This document shows positions 45,383-54,163 of a stretch of 64,000 bases of DNA, piece after piece. Source of the stretch: Rhizobium sp. CB3090 (GTDB lineage Bacteria > Pseudomonadota > Alphaproteobacteria > Rhizobiales > Rhizobiaceae); contig NZ_CP121662.1 of assembly GCF_029714285.1 (NCBI RefSeq), positions 744,001 through 808,000 on the forward strand, in the 5' to 3' direction. The position numbers and the translations under genes were made by a program. Every line of letters starts with the position of its first letter. The first letter of the stretch is position 1. Below the pieces are notes generated by a model. The model was not told where the DNA came from, did not search any database, and was given only the letters and a program-made list of their open reading frames with translations.

Positions 45383-47029
45383 ATGAGCGGCGAGCCGGCC
45401 CCGACGACTGCGGAAACCAATGCCGCCTCGCCTGCTGCCCCGCCGCCCGTGCCGCGCTGGAAGGTACCGCTTTATATCGGCGCTTCCGTCATGTTTTTCC
45501 TGACACAGGGCCTCGGTCTCAATCTCGCCTTCGCCAATCTCACGCAGATCCAAGGGACCATCGCCGCCACCACCACCGAAGCAGCGTGGTTGTCGGCGGC
45601 CTATATGGCGCCGAATGTCAGTCTCGCCATTGCTCTGGTGAAAATCCGCATGCAATACGGCGTGCGTAATTTTGCCGAGGTCAGCATCCTCGGCTTCGTC
45701 GTCGCCTCGCTGCTCAATCTCTTCGTCTCCGACCTGCATTCGGCCATCGTCGTCCGCTTTTTGAGCGGCATTGCCGGGGCACCGCTGTCGACGCTTGGTT
45801 TTCTCTACATGCTGGAAGCCTTCGAACCGGCCAAGAAGCTGACGATCGGCGTCAGCCTGGCGATGATGAACACGCTTCTGGCTGCGCCCATCACCCGTCT
45901 CGTCTCACCGTCGCTTCTCGATTACGGCGAATGGCGCGGGCTCTATACTTTGGAAATGGCGCTGGCGCTGCTGGTGATGCCGATCATCTACCTGCTGCCG
46001 CTGACACCGCCGCCGCGGGTAAAGGTGATCGTCTTCGGGGACATCATCAGCTATCTGCTGGTCGCCATAGGTTTCGGCTGTCTTGCGATCGTCCTTTCCG
46101 TCGGACGACTTTATTGGTGGCTGGAAGTGCCGTGGCTCGGCGTGTTGCTGGCCATCAGCATCGCCGCTTTGACGCTTGCAGCCGTCATCGAACTGCGCCG
46201 GCCGACGCCGCTCATCGATGTCCGCTGGCTGCTGAGCCCCGAGATATTGCACCTGACCGGCATTCTCCTGGTCTTCCGCATGATCGCCGCCGAGCAGACC
46301 TCGGTTATAATGACCTTTTATCAGAATGCCGTCGGCCTGCTCTACGATCAGCTCGCGATGCTCTACTGGATCATCCTTGCTTTCTCTATCATCGGCGGTC
46401 TCGTCTGCACGGTGCTCATGAGCTACGGCCTGAGCTGGCAGATCCAGTTCATAGCGCTTGTCATGTTGGGGGCGGGCTCCTTCATGGATGCCCAGGTGAC
46501 GACGCTGACCCGGCCAGAACAGATGTATCTCAGCCAGGCGCTGGTGGCCGCCGGCGCCGCCCTTTTTCTGCCGCCATCCATGTCTGCGGGCTTCAAGGCA
46601 GCCTTTTCGAGAGGCGCACCATATTTGGTGACCTTCTTCGTGGTCTTCACCTTCACGCAAAGCATCGGCGGCCTGATCGGCTCTGCCTTCTACGGCACGC
46701 TGATCACCATCCGCGAAAAATTCCATTCCGCCATGCTGACCGAACATGTGTTGCTGACTCACCCCGATGTCGCCCAGCGTGTCAGCCAGCTTTCTGCGTC
46801 TTACGGCAAGGTCATCGGCGACAGCGCTCTCCTGAAGGGCGAGGGATTGGCGCTACTTGGCGGGCAGGTCAGTCGCGAGGCCAATACGCTCGCTTACGGC
46901 GATGCCTTCTTGGTAGCCGGTGTTATCGCGGTCGTGTCGCTTGCCGGGCTTTCGCTGCATGTATTCTACCGTTTCATCAAAGCGCGGCTTTTCGACGATC
47001 GGCCGCAGACCATGGTTTCCAACCCGTGA
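45383..47029 (+). CDS. MFS multidrug efflux permease (DHA2/EmrB-like)
   Basis: A 548-residue inner-membrane transporter with about fourteen hydrophobic segments, as in the DHA2 group. The N-terminal part matches EmrB-like proteins (ATTTEAAWLSAAYMAPNVS) and a long periplasmic loop precedes the last helix. It follows marR by eight bases and precedes the membrane fusion gene, so it should form a tripartite pump with that protein and an outer-membrane channel encoded elsewhere. Drug range unknown. Confidence 0.88.
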   Translation: MSGEPAPTTAETNAASPAAPPPVPRWKVPLYIGASVMFFLTQGLGLNLAFANLTQIQGTIAATTTEAAWLSAAYMAPNVSLAIALVKIRMQYGVRNFAEVSILGFVVASLLNLFVSDLHSAIVVRFLSGIAGAPLSTLGFLYMLEAFEPAKKLTIGVSLAMMNTLLAAPITRLVSPSLLDYGEWRGLYTLEMALALLVMPIIYLLPLTPPPRVKVIVFGDIISYLLVAIGFGCLAIVLSVGRLYWWLEVPWLGVLLAISIAALTLAAVIELRRPTPLIDVRWLLSPEILHLTGILLVFRMIAAEQTSVIMTFYQNAVGLLYDQLAMLYWIILAFSIIGGLVCTVLMSYGLSWQIQFIALVMLGAGSFMDAQVTTLTRPEQMYLSQALVAAGAALFLPPSMSAGFKAAFSRGAPYLVTFFVVFTFTQSIGGLIGSAFYGTLITIREKFHSAMLTEHVLLTHPDVAQRVSQLSASYGKVIGDSALLKGEGLALLGGQVSREANTLAYGDAFLVAGVIAVVSLAGLSLHVFYRFIKARLFDDRPQTMVSNP

Positions 47030-47046
47030 GGATATGAAATAGCTCC

Positions 47047-48111
47047 ATGTCGAGGCTTGTTCGCTCCCCCATCGAAGTTATCGCCGTCCTCGCCGGTGTC
47101 GGCGGCGTCATGCTGGTGCTCTATGCCTGGCACCTGCCGCCTTTCCAAAGTTCCGTCGAGACAACCGACGACGCCTATGTCAAAGGCTATGTCACGACGA
47201 TCAGCCCGCAGGTCAGCGGCTATATCACGGACGTCCCGCTCAAGGACTACAAGCTGGTCAAACAGGACGACGTGTTGGCCAGGATCGACGATCGCATCTA
47301 TCGGCAGAAGGTGGCGCAGGCGCGCGCGACGCTCGACGGCCAGAAGGCGGCGCTTGCCAATTCGCAACAGCAGGAACAGGCTGCCCGCGCCGGCATTGCC
47401 TCCAGCCAGGCGCAGATCGATAGTGCCAATGCTGCGTTGAAGCGCGCCCAGCTTGCCTGGGATCGCGTGGCAACGCTGGTGGCCAAGGGCGTGTCGACGG
47501 CCAGCGATTCGGAGCAGGCGCAGGCGACGCTGGAACAGGCAAAGGCTGCGGTGAACCAGGCGAAAGCGGCCCTGGACGTGTCGCAACAGAATCTGACGAC
47601 GATCATCGTCAACCGCGCCTCGCTGGAGGCTGGCGTCAGTGGCGCGGAAGCGGCCGTACAACTCGCAGAGATCGATCTGGAAAATGCGACGATCGTCGCG
47701 CCACGCGACGGCCGCATCGGCGAAGTGGGTGTACGCCTCGGCCAATATGTGACGCCGGGCACGCAGCTCATGGGCCTGGTTCCGAAAGACGTCTGGGTCA
47801 TTGCCAATTTCAAGGAAACCCAGCTCGACGGCATGAAGGTCGGCCAACCTGTAACGATCTCGGTCGATGCACTGGGTCATCGCGAACTCAAGGGCCATAT
47901 CCAGCGCTTCTCGCCGGCAGCGGGGTCGGAGTTCGCCGTTATCAGACCCGACAATGCCACGGGCAATTTCACCAAAGTGGCACAGCGCGTCGGCGTACGC
48001 GTCAAGATCGACGAAAATCAGCCACAGGCGGAAGATCTGGCGCCGGGCATGTCCGTGGTCGTCTCCGTCGACAAGAATTCAGCGCCGGTGCAGGATACGG
48101 CACAGAATTGA
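47047..48111 (+). CDS. HlyD/EmrA family membrane fusion protein
   Basis: A 354-residue periplasmic adaptor. One N-terminal membrane helix (about residues 12-30), a biotinyl-lipoyl domain (TTDDAYVKGYVTTISPQVSG), a long alpha-helical hairpin (about 80-190, rich in Ala/Gln), then beta-barrel parts (IVAPRDGRIGEVGVRLGQ). It couples the MFS pump to an outer-membrane channel. It starts 17 bases after the MFS gene and is followed by a strong terminator. Confidence 0.9.
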   Translation: MSRLVRSPIEVIAVLAGVGGVMLVLYAWHLPPFQSSVETTDDAYVKGYVTTISPQVSGYITDVPLKDYKLVKQDDVLARIDDRIYRQKVAQARATLDGQKAALANSQQQEQAARAGIASSQAQIDSANAALKRAQLAWDRVATLVAKGVSTASDSEQAQATLEQAKAAVNQAKAALDVSQQNLTTIIVNRASLEAGVSGAEAAVQLAEIDLENATIVAPRDGRIGEVGVRLGQYVTPGTQLMGLVPKDVWVIANFKETQLDGMKVGQPVTISVDALGHRELKGHIQRFSPAAGSEFAVIRPDNATGNFTKVAQRVGVRVKIDENQPQAEDLAPGMSVVVSVDKNSAPVQDTAQN

Positions 48112-48151
48112 AACGCAGACGGCAAGCGTCGGTAAGCCATTGCAATCAAAG

Positions 48152-48183
48152 AAAAAGCCTGGGTCGCGAGACCCAGGCTTTTT
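48152..48183. terminator. Bidirectional terminator between efflux operon and rplI
   Basis: AAAAAGCCTGGGTC and GACCCAGGCTTTTT form a perfect 14-bp stem with a 4-base loop (GCGA). A-run and T-run on both sides allow termination in both directions, here for the convergent hlyD-like and rplI transcripts. Confidence 0.92.
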
Positions 48184-48212
48184 CATGTTCGCAGCCGATG
48201 CGAAGACTTCGA

Positions 48213-48791
48213 TCAAGCTTCGTCTTCGGCGTTGCCATCAGCTTCCGGATCGAAGAAGTCTTCCGGACGCAGGGCATCTTCGTCAACGCCATAGATGGCA
48301 TCAGCGGAGGTGAGCGTTTCGCCCTTGGCCTGACGCTCTGCTTCTTCAGCGGAACGGGCAACGTTGAGCTCGACAGTGATTTCGACTTCCGCGTGGAGCG
48401 CGATCACAACCTTGTGCAGGCCGATAGCCTTGATCGGCGTGTTCAGGTGAACCTGGTTGCGGCCGATGTTGAAGCCTTCTGCAGCAAGGATTTCAACGAC
48501 ATCGCGAGCGGCGACAGAACCGTAGAGCTGGCCGGTTTCGCCAGCCGAGCGAACGACGATGAAGGACTTGCCGCCGAGAACGTCGGCAACCTTCTGAGCT
48601 TCGCTGCGGCGCTCGAGGTTACGGGCTTCGAGCGTTGCGCGCTCAGCTTCGAAGCGGGCCTTGTTGGCGGCATTGGCGCGCAGGGCCTTGCCGAGCGGCA
48701 GCAGGTAGTTACGGGCAAAGCCGTCGCGAACCTTGACCACTTCGCCCATCTGGCCGAGCTTGGAGATGCGTTCGAGGAGAATGACTTCCAT
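48213..48791 (-). CDS. rplI: 50S ribosomal protein L9
   Basis: A 192-residue L9. It begins [19 protein letters not shown] and [13 protein letters not shown] (N-terminal rRNA-binding domain), then the long linking helix and a C-terminal domain, plus an acidic C-terminal extension (about residues 165-192, [12 protein letters not shown]) seen in rhizobia. The frame is open to 49244, but the ATG at 48791 is the family start. Last gene of the rpsF-rpsR-DUF2232-rplI operon. Confidence 0.96.
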   Translation of the reverse strand: MEVILLERISKLGQMGEVVKVRDGFARNYLLPLGKALRANAANKARFEAERATLEARNLERRSEAQKVADVLGGKSFIVVRSAGETGQLYGSVAARDVVEILAAEGFNIGRNQVHLNTPIKAIGLHKVVIALHAEVEITVELNVARSAEEAERQAKGETLTSADAIYGVDEDALRPEDFFDPEADGNAEDEA

Positions 48792-48811
48792 TTTGTTGTT
48801 CCTTTCTGATG

Positions 48812-49786
48812 TCAGATTTTCGTGTCTTGTTTGGGTGTGTCGGCATTCTTGTTCGGGGTGAGCGATATCGCCTTGCGGGTATCGTAAAGACCGAGAACGA
48901 GAACGATGAAGAGCGGCAGCGTCACAAAGAAGCATACCAGGTAGCAGAGGATCAGAACCGGCAGGCGCCAGTCCTTGCCCCGCGTCCGGTAGTGCAGCGA
49001 AGCAAAGCCGGAAACGATGAAGCCAGCGCCGAAGGCGCCGAGTACGGCGGCGGCGACGAGGCCGAGGACGCCACCGAAGAAGATCGCAACAATCGCCGCG
49101 AGAAAGACGAAGATTGCATTGCGGTTCATGCGCAACGCCGAGGGAATGTCCTCGCGCGGACGCTGGCTGCGGCCAGAGGCGACAACAATACGCGTTGCAA
49201 AATAATAGGCTGCAAATACAGCAGAGACCCAGCACATGCCCCATGCGAAAGGGACTGCGTAAAGCAGGATAGTCTTCAACTTTTCGATCGATGCAGCATC
49301 TAACGCCTGTTGCTGCTGATCATTCAGAAGTTCCAGATTGAAAGCGATCGTCTTGCCAATAAGATCTGGACCGTAGCCCATGAGAACGCCAGCGGCGACG
49401 ATTGCGATGGAGGCAACTGCACAGAGATGCAGCATGATGTCCGAGAGCGGATACCACGCCATTAGATGATCCGGGCCACCAAGCTCAGATGCTGGGCGCG
49501 CCAGACTTGCAAGATGGCTGAGCCAAGCTGGGACGGCGGCGAGAACGATTGCGGTCAGTGCAAATGGCAGCGGACCGATAACGATGCCGAAAATACCGGC
49601 AGCAACAACTGCGGTTGCGACAGCGATATTTCCCCAGCCGAGACCCACGATCAAAATAGGAAGAGCTGAAGCACTGATGAACACGATAGCGAGAAATGGC
49701 TGACGTAGCGCGCCATACACGAGTAGGGCGGCGGTCAGACCGGCGAGCGCGCCGATACCAAGCTCTTTTGCGTTCAACTTTTTCAC
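48812..49786 (-). CDS. DUF2232 membrane protein
   Basis: A 324-residue integral membrane protein with about eight hydrophobic segments and a short hydrophilic C-terminus. Related proteins of the DUF2232/YybS type are encoded between rpsR and rplI in many alphaproteobacteria, which is the arrangement here. It resembles membrane parts of ECF-type transporters, but no function is established. Confidence 0.85.
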   Translation of the reverse strand: MKKLNAKELGIGALAGLTAALLVYGALRQPFLAIVFISASALPILIVGLGWGNIAVATAVVAAGIFGIVIGPLPFALTAIVLAAVPAWLSHLASLARPASELGGPDHLMAWYPLSDIMLHLCAVASIAIVAAGVLMGYGPDLIGKTIAFNLELLNDQQQQALDAASIEKLKTILLYAVPFAWGMCWVSAVFAAYYFATRIVVASGRSQRPREDIPSALRMNRNAIFVFLAAIVAIFFGGVLGLVAAAVLGAFGAGFIVSGFASLHYRTRGKDWRLPVLILCYLVCFFVTLPLFIVLVLGLYDTRKAISLTPNKNADTPKQDTKI

Positions 49787-49950
49787 GTCGCTGTCCTGCT
49801 TCGTATCGAGCAGTTAGAGGATGCCTTCGCCACACGGGCCTGAAAGCTTATCCCCAACATGGGGTTTCAAGGTTCCGATCCGCGCCCATCGCGAAAGGGA
49901 GAAGGGAAGGCATCGCTGCCTTCCCCTTATTCATTCTGCGTCGGTCGCTA

Positions 49951-50199
49951 TTAGGCGACGACGTAGGGCAGCAGGCCGAGGAAACGGGCGCGCTTGATCG
50001 CCTGAGCGAGTTCGCGCTGCTTCTTCTGGGAAACGGCCGTGATGCGGGACGGTACGATCTTGCCGCGCTCGGAAATGTAGCGCTGCAGGAGACGGACGTC
50101 CTTGTAATCGATACGCGGCGCATTGGCGCCCGAGAACGGGCAGGTCTTGCGGCGGCGATGGAACGGACGGCGGACCGGTGCGGAGGAAACTTCAGACAT
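49951..50199 (-). CDS. rpsR: 30S ribosomal protein S18
   Basis: An 82-residue S18 with the conserved rRNA-binding pattern [20 protein letters not shown] and [20 protein letters not shown]. It pairs with S6 on the small subunit platform. The start is the ATG at 50199; an ATG two codons earlier at 50205 is less likely. It begins 12 bases after the rpsF stop. Confidence 0.96.
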   Translation of the reverse strand: MSEVSSAPVRRPFHRRRKTCPFSGANAPRIDYKDVRLLQRYISERGKIVPSRITAVSQKKQRELAQAIKRARFLGLLPYVVA

Positions 50200-50211
50200 T
50201 CTCAAATCTCC

Positions 50212-50658
50212 TTATACGCGGTCTTCGCGCGGACGGCGCGGACGGTCTTCGCGGTCACCACGATCCGGGCGCGGACCACGATCGCCGAAGCTGCGCTCCG
50301 GACGGTCGCCATCGCGGCGCGGACGGTCGTCGCGGTCGCGCTTCTGCATCATGGCAGACGGGCCTTCTTCGTGTTTCTCGACAGCGATCGTCATGTAACG
50401 CAGGACGTCTTCGCTGATGCGCATCTGGCGTTCCATTTCCTGGATCGCAGCGGCCGGTGCATCGATGTCCATCAGGGCGTAGTGAGCCTTGCGGTTCTTC
50501 TTGATGCGATAGGTGAGGGACTTGAGGCCCCAGTTTTCGATACGCCCGACTTTACCGCCGTGAGCTTCGATAACACCCTTGTACTGTTCTACGAGGGCGT
50601 CGACCTGCTGCGCGGAAATATCCTGTCGGGCAAGGAATACATGTTCGTAAAGAGCCAT
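50212..50658 (-). CDS. rpsF: 30S ribosomal protein S6
   Basis: A 148-residue S6: ferredoxin-like fold beginning [32 protein letters not shown], then a tail of about 45 residues that is almost all Arg, Asp, Pro and Gly ([17 protein letters not shown]). Such tails are common in rhizobial S6. First gene of the operon; its leader is about 220 bases long and may carry an S6:S18-responsive structure. Confidence 0.96.
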   Translation of the reverse strand: MALYEHVFLARQDISAQQVDALVEQYKGVIEAHGGKVGRIENWGLKSLTYRIKKNRKAHYALMDIDAPAAAIQEMERQMRISEDVLRYMTIAVEKHEEGPSAMMQKRDRDDRPRRDGDRPERSFGDRGPRPDRGDREDRPRRPREDRV

Positions 50659-50678
50659 GGATAGCTTTGCCTTTCTTG

Positions 50679-50718
50679 CGTTGGTCTGAACCCGATATTC
50701 GGCGGCTAAGCCTCAACG
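50679..50718 (-). promoter_or_regulatory. Structured element in the rpsF leader
   Basis: On the minus strand CGTTG and CAACG close a 40-base structure with an inner CCG-AATAT-CGG hairpin and several unpaired CCG triplets, 21 bases before the rpsF ATG. Position and CCG content recall the S6:S18 autoregulatory leader known in many bacteria. Assignment is tentative. Confidence 0.35.
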
Positions 50719-51005
50719 ACTGCTCCTGAGAGGGTGACCCCAAGCAAGAAAAGCGTTTCCGAGACGGTCGAGAGCGGAGACACGGGAGGCTGGAACGCTT
50801 CCGTTCCGAACGATTTTCAATGAAGAAAACCGGCCCTCCGTTCAGCCACCAGCCAGAAGACCGGGTTGCGAACAGGGCGGCTTATACGGATTTTTGCGCG
50901 AAAGGCAAGGGCCACATCTAAATCGGCTGCGGTCGATCGAAGACGTGCTTGCCGCAAAATGACCGAAGAGAACAAGTCGGCATGAGACTCAACTGCAAAT
51001 GCGGC
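50719..51005. other. rpsF leader and upstream gap
   Basis: Holds the probable rpsF promoter (50881-50908) and the transcript leader. No coding sequence supported. Confidence 0.5.
50881..50908 (-). promoter_or_regulatory. Putative promoter of the rpsF operon
   Basis: On the minus strand TTGCCT (50908-50903) and TATAAG (50886-50881) are separated by 16 bases. It is the best match in the region upstream of rpsF and implies a leader of about 215 bases. Confidence 0.5.
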
Positions 51006-52136
51006 TTACTTATTTGACACTGCGGGGCTGCAACAAACTTCCCGGACATAAGTGTTGCCCAACGTGATGACAGCGTCTTTTGGGATTGCATGGCTTGCCA
51101 GCAATGACCGGAGCAGGGAACGTTCAAAGTCGTTGCCTCCTGTAGCCTTGACCGTGATCGCAAACCAGCCGTTTGTCGTTAAATGGGCAGCTAAAGGAAT
51201 TTTGGAATTCAAGACGACCGAACGTGCGGCCTCTAAATTGTCGACGCTTTTGATCTGAATATAGCGCTTACCGAACTGATTTTCCTCGAATTCCCGAACC
51301 CATACCCAGGTATGGTGCATGTATCCAGTCTGGCCGGCGATTGACACCCGGTACCAGTCGCCGTCGCTGCCTTCGATGTTCAGCGCGCTTCCGTTCGCAA
51401 ATTTGGCAACCGTTTTCGAGTCTGCCTTATCACTTTCCTTCAATGGCGCTGTGCCCATAGGATGCTGAACAATGCCATTTTGCGCGATCGGAATTTGAAG
51501 TGAGGCAGATATGTTGCTTGGAGCCTGTGATTCCGACTGCGGCTCCTCTTCATCCGGCGTCGTTACTCTATATCGCTTCATCTCGCTTGCCGACAGATAG
51601 CGAATGTCATCGGAGTCATACTGCAGGGAAAGTTTCAGTAGCCCGGGATCGGCGCCCATATCTGTCATGTAGGAAATGACGTCGGCAGTAATCGCTTGCA
51701 CCGCCGCGACCGCCTCTTCCACACGCATCCCCTTCGTGTCGCTAAATGAGGCCTTATGGACACCGATAGAGCCGGCCTCCGCAACGCGGATGACGCCTCC
51801 AAGGAAGGCCAGTGAGCAGGCTGATGCACATTCTTTTGTGCGTACGGTGACTGTGTTCAAACCCAGCGATCGGATTAGCCTGCCGAGCTCGATCGCTTTT
51901 TCAACGTTTCCGCCAGGGCTGTCGAAGTTGACGGCGTCCGCATGGTAAGAAACGACCGCCCTGCGAAATTTGCTCAAATCGTCATCGGCATCGAATGAGC
52001 CGTTTACGATTACAAAACGTACTCCTTCGTCTGTCGTCAGTTCGGTATAAGTGAGATGGGCAGCGGCATCATTCACGAAAAGAGTCGCGCTCAAAACAAA
52101 TAGCCATGCAGCACAGCTTATTTGATGTATTTTCAT
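51006..52136 (-). CDS. Periplasmic ClpP-like protein with SH3 and SPOR-like domains
   Basis: A 376-residue precursor with a signal peptide (residues 1-26, NDAAA). Residues about 35-190 have the ClpP/crotonase-type pattern of COG3904 proteins: FDSPGGNVEKAIELG, the candidate nucleophile Ser105 in KECASACSLAFLGG, and His127 in GSIGVHKASF. A bacterial SH3 domain follows (about 255-290, ALNIEGSDGDWYRVSIAGQ). The last 80 residues (GKRYIQIKSVDNLEAARSVV, GWFAITVKATGG) look like a SPOR-type repeat fold. Peptidase activity is inferred from the layout, not proven for the family. GC content is visibly lower than in neighbours. Confidence 0.72.
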   Translation of the reverse strand: MKIHQISCAAWLFVLSATLFVNDAAAHLTYTELTTDEGVRFVIVNGSFDADDDLSKFRRAVVSYHADAVNFDSPGGNVEKAIELGRLIRSLGLNTVTVRTKECASACSLAFLGGVIRVAEAGSIGVHKASFSDTKGMRVEEAVAAVQAITADVISYMTDMGADPGLLKLSLQYDSDDIRYLSASEMKRYRVTTPDEEEPQSESQAPSNISASLQIPIAQNGIVQHPMGTAPLKESDKADSKTVAKFANGSALNIEGSDGDWYRVSIAGQTGYMHHTWVWVREFEENQFGKRYIQIKSVDNLEAARSVVLNSKIPLAAHLTTNGWFAITVKATGGNDFERSLLRSLLASHAIPKDAVITLGNTYVREVCCSPAVSNK

Positions 52137-52273
52137 CGCACGTCCTCTTGTCCGCTGAGGACTATGAATTTCACAGCTTTTGTTTTTTTACAAGGTAAGC
52201 GTTTATTTTTGAATCTTGCTAATGTTAAAATTGCAGCGCGTAAGTAGGGCGGTCCGCACCCAGCCCATAAAGC

Positions 52274-53335
52274 TCAATCCTCCGGCAAGGTGAAGACCGC
52301 GCAGGGATCGGCGATGCCGCGCAGTGGGTGCTTGCCCAGAGGGATCAAAGTGGTTGTCGTCTGCGCCGCCACCGCGCCCGATATGAGCACGCTGCGGCCG
52401 AGCGGCTTGCATAGCCCTTCGAGACGGCTGACCAGATTGACCGCGGGGCCTATGGCGGTAAAGTCAAGCCGGTCGGCCGCGCCGATATTGCCCCACAGCA
52501 TCTCGCCGAAATGCAATGCCGCACCAAAAGGCAGCGGGGGTAGCCCCTGTGCCTGCCGCACCTCATCAAGATGGGCCATGCCGGCGCGCGCGGCGGCGAC
52601 CGCGCGCAGCGCCGCCTCGCATGCCTCGCCTGACGCGCCGGTGGCCGGGAAAATCGCCAGCACCCCGTCGCCGATAAACTTCAGCACTTCGCCGCCGAAG
52701 GCGTGCACCGCCCCGGCAACGCGGTCGAACCAGGCATCAAGGGCGGTGATCATCGCGGCCGGCTCCGTCGCCTCGGACAGGGCAGTGAAATCACGCAAAT
52801 CGGCGCAGAGCAGGGCAGCGCGGATGGTTTCCCCGGTGCCGCGGTGCAGCGCCCCGGCTTGTACGCGGGCGGCACTGCGCCGGCCGAGATAGGCCTCGAG
52901 CAGCGCTGCCAGCGCCGCTTGCGCGGAAAGGGCGGCCAAGGGCGCTGCGGCGAAGCGCGCGGTTTGGCGCAGACGGTCAGCCTCGGCAGGATCGAATGGC
53001 CGGAGTCCGGCCCAGCCCAGAACCGGACTGTCCCCAGGCGAACCGACCGCATCTTCATGGACGGGGCCAAGCCCAGCCAGCCAGTCGTGTCCGGCTTGGC
53101 TTGGCGGACCGCCGGCAAAACCCAGCGCCTCGATCACCGTCCCGGTGGTTTCCGCCCGCCATAACCAGATGCGCCGGGCGATGATCGGATGCGGCACCGC
53201 AAGCGACAGGGCTCCGCCGGCAAGCGGAATGCCGTCGGCCAGCAACCGGCGGCCGAGCTCAGCCAGAAACCGTTCGGGGCCGGGCGAGGCTCCAGCCTCG
53301 TCAACAAGCCAGACAAGAGGGGCGGGCAGATCCAT
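52274..53335 (-). CDS. Class III adenylate/guanylate cyclase domain protein
   Basis: A 353-residue protein with a non-catalytic N-terminal region (about residues 1-175, no known domain) and a C-terminal class III cyclase. Metal Asp residues lie in LLCADLRDFTALSE and KFIGDGVLAIFP, substrate Lys in VLKFIGDG, and the transition-state Asn and Arg in GPAVNLVSRLE. The DFTAIGP segment has Thr where many adenylate cyclases have Asp, as in the bicarbonate-responsive class IIIb. The ATG at 53335 is preferred over 53416. GC content is far above that of its upstream neighbour, suggesting transfer from a higher-GC genome. Confidence 0.85.
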   Translation of the reverse strand: MDLPAPLVWLVDEAGASPGPERFLAELGRRLLADGIPLAGGALSLAVPHPIIARRIWLWRAETTGTVIEALGFAGGPPSQAGHDWLAGLGPVHEDAVGSPGDSPVLGWAGLRPFDPAEADRLRQTARFAAAPLAALSAQAALAALLEAYLGRRSAARVQAGALHRGTGETIRAALLCADLRDFTALSEATEPAAMITALDAWFDRVAGAVHAFGGEVLKFIGDGVLAIFPATGASGEACEAALRAVAAARAGMAHLDEVRQAQGLPPLPFGAALHFGEMLWGNIGAADRLDFTAIGPAVNLVSRLEGLCKPLGRSVLISGAVAAQTTTTLIPLGKHPLRGIADPCAVFTLPED

Positions 53336-53499
53336 GTGTCGATCATGCCACGGCAGCCGCAGGGTGTCATCCGCCGTCGCGAAGTGCTCTTGCGTGTGAA
53401 TGCAAGACCACGTCACTGCCGCTGTCGCAGCGCCTGCAGGTCGTGTCCGCCGGGAACCGCAACCGGCTCAGGACCGACGAATTCGGTACCGGAAAGCGG

Positions 53500-53946
53500 T
53501 CACTTTCTGCCAGCCATCGGGTCCGGACCCGGATCGCGCCCGGCGGCGGCTTCGGTCAGCCGGCCGAGATAGTGAGCCCAGCCTTCGGCATGTCCGGCGC
53601 ATTGCTCGGCATTGGGCAGGCCGGTGTGGGTTAGGCGCAGCAGCGTTCCGTCCGGTTGCTCTATGAGGTCGATCTCGACGAGGCTCGATCCCGGCGGAAC
53701 CACCTCGCTGCCATCCCAGCCGAAGCTATAGGCCAGGCGGTGCACCGGTACTACCTCGCGGAACGAACCGCGGGCGAAGCGAGCGCCAGTGACGTTGACG
53801 AGATAGAGCCCTTCGGGCTGAGGTTCGATCTGTGCCTCCGTACCCATCCAGCGCAAAATCTTCTCCGGATCGGTCAGCAGGGCGAACACGGCTGCGGGCG
53901 GTGCCGGGATGCGCCTTTCCTGGCGGACGACGAGGGGCTCTTGCAT
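53500..53946 (-). CDS. SRPBCC (AHSA1-like) domain protein
   Basis: A 148-residue START/SRPBCC fold protein of the activator-of-Hsp90 type: RRIPAPPAAVFALLTDPEKI at the N-terminus, WDGSEVVPPGSSLVEIDLIE in the middle and GWAHYLGRLTEAAAG at the end. Such proteins bind hydrophobic ligands; many are encoded beside an ArsR regulator, but none is here. The ATG at 53946 has GGAGAG just upstream and removes 11 uninformative residues of the longer frame. It precedes the cyclase gene in the same direction. Confidence 0.85.
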   Translation of the reverse strand: MQEPLVVRQERRIPAPPAAVFALLTDPEKILRWMGTEAQIEPQPEGLYLVNVTGARFARGSFREVVPVHRLAYSFGWDGSEVVPPGSSLVEIDLIEQPDGTLLRLTHTGLPNAEQCAGHAEGWAHYLGRLTEAAAGRDPGPDPMAGRK

Positions 53947-54163
53947 CGGTCTCTCCTTTGGTTGCATGGCCTGCCTCACCGGAGGCGGAGATTGAGCAGG
54001 CGCATCCTATCGCGGAATGTCCTCATAAAACAGCATGTGGAAGCAGGCTCGCCCTCAACAAGGATCGGCAAGGGACGGATTGACCATCGGCGCAGGAGCG
54101 GGCGGAAATATATCCCGCCGGTCGTCGCGCCTTGCCATAGAGGCAAGGCGCCTTCCCGGGACG

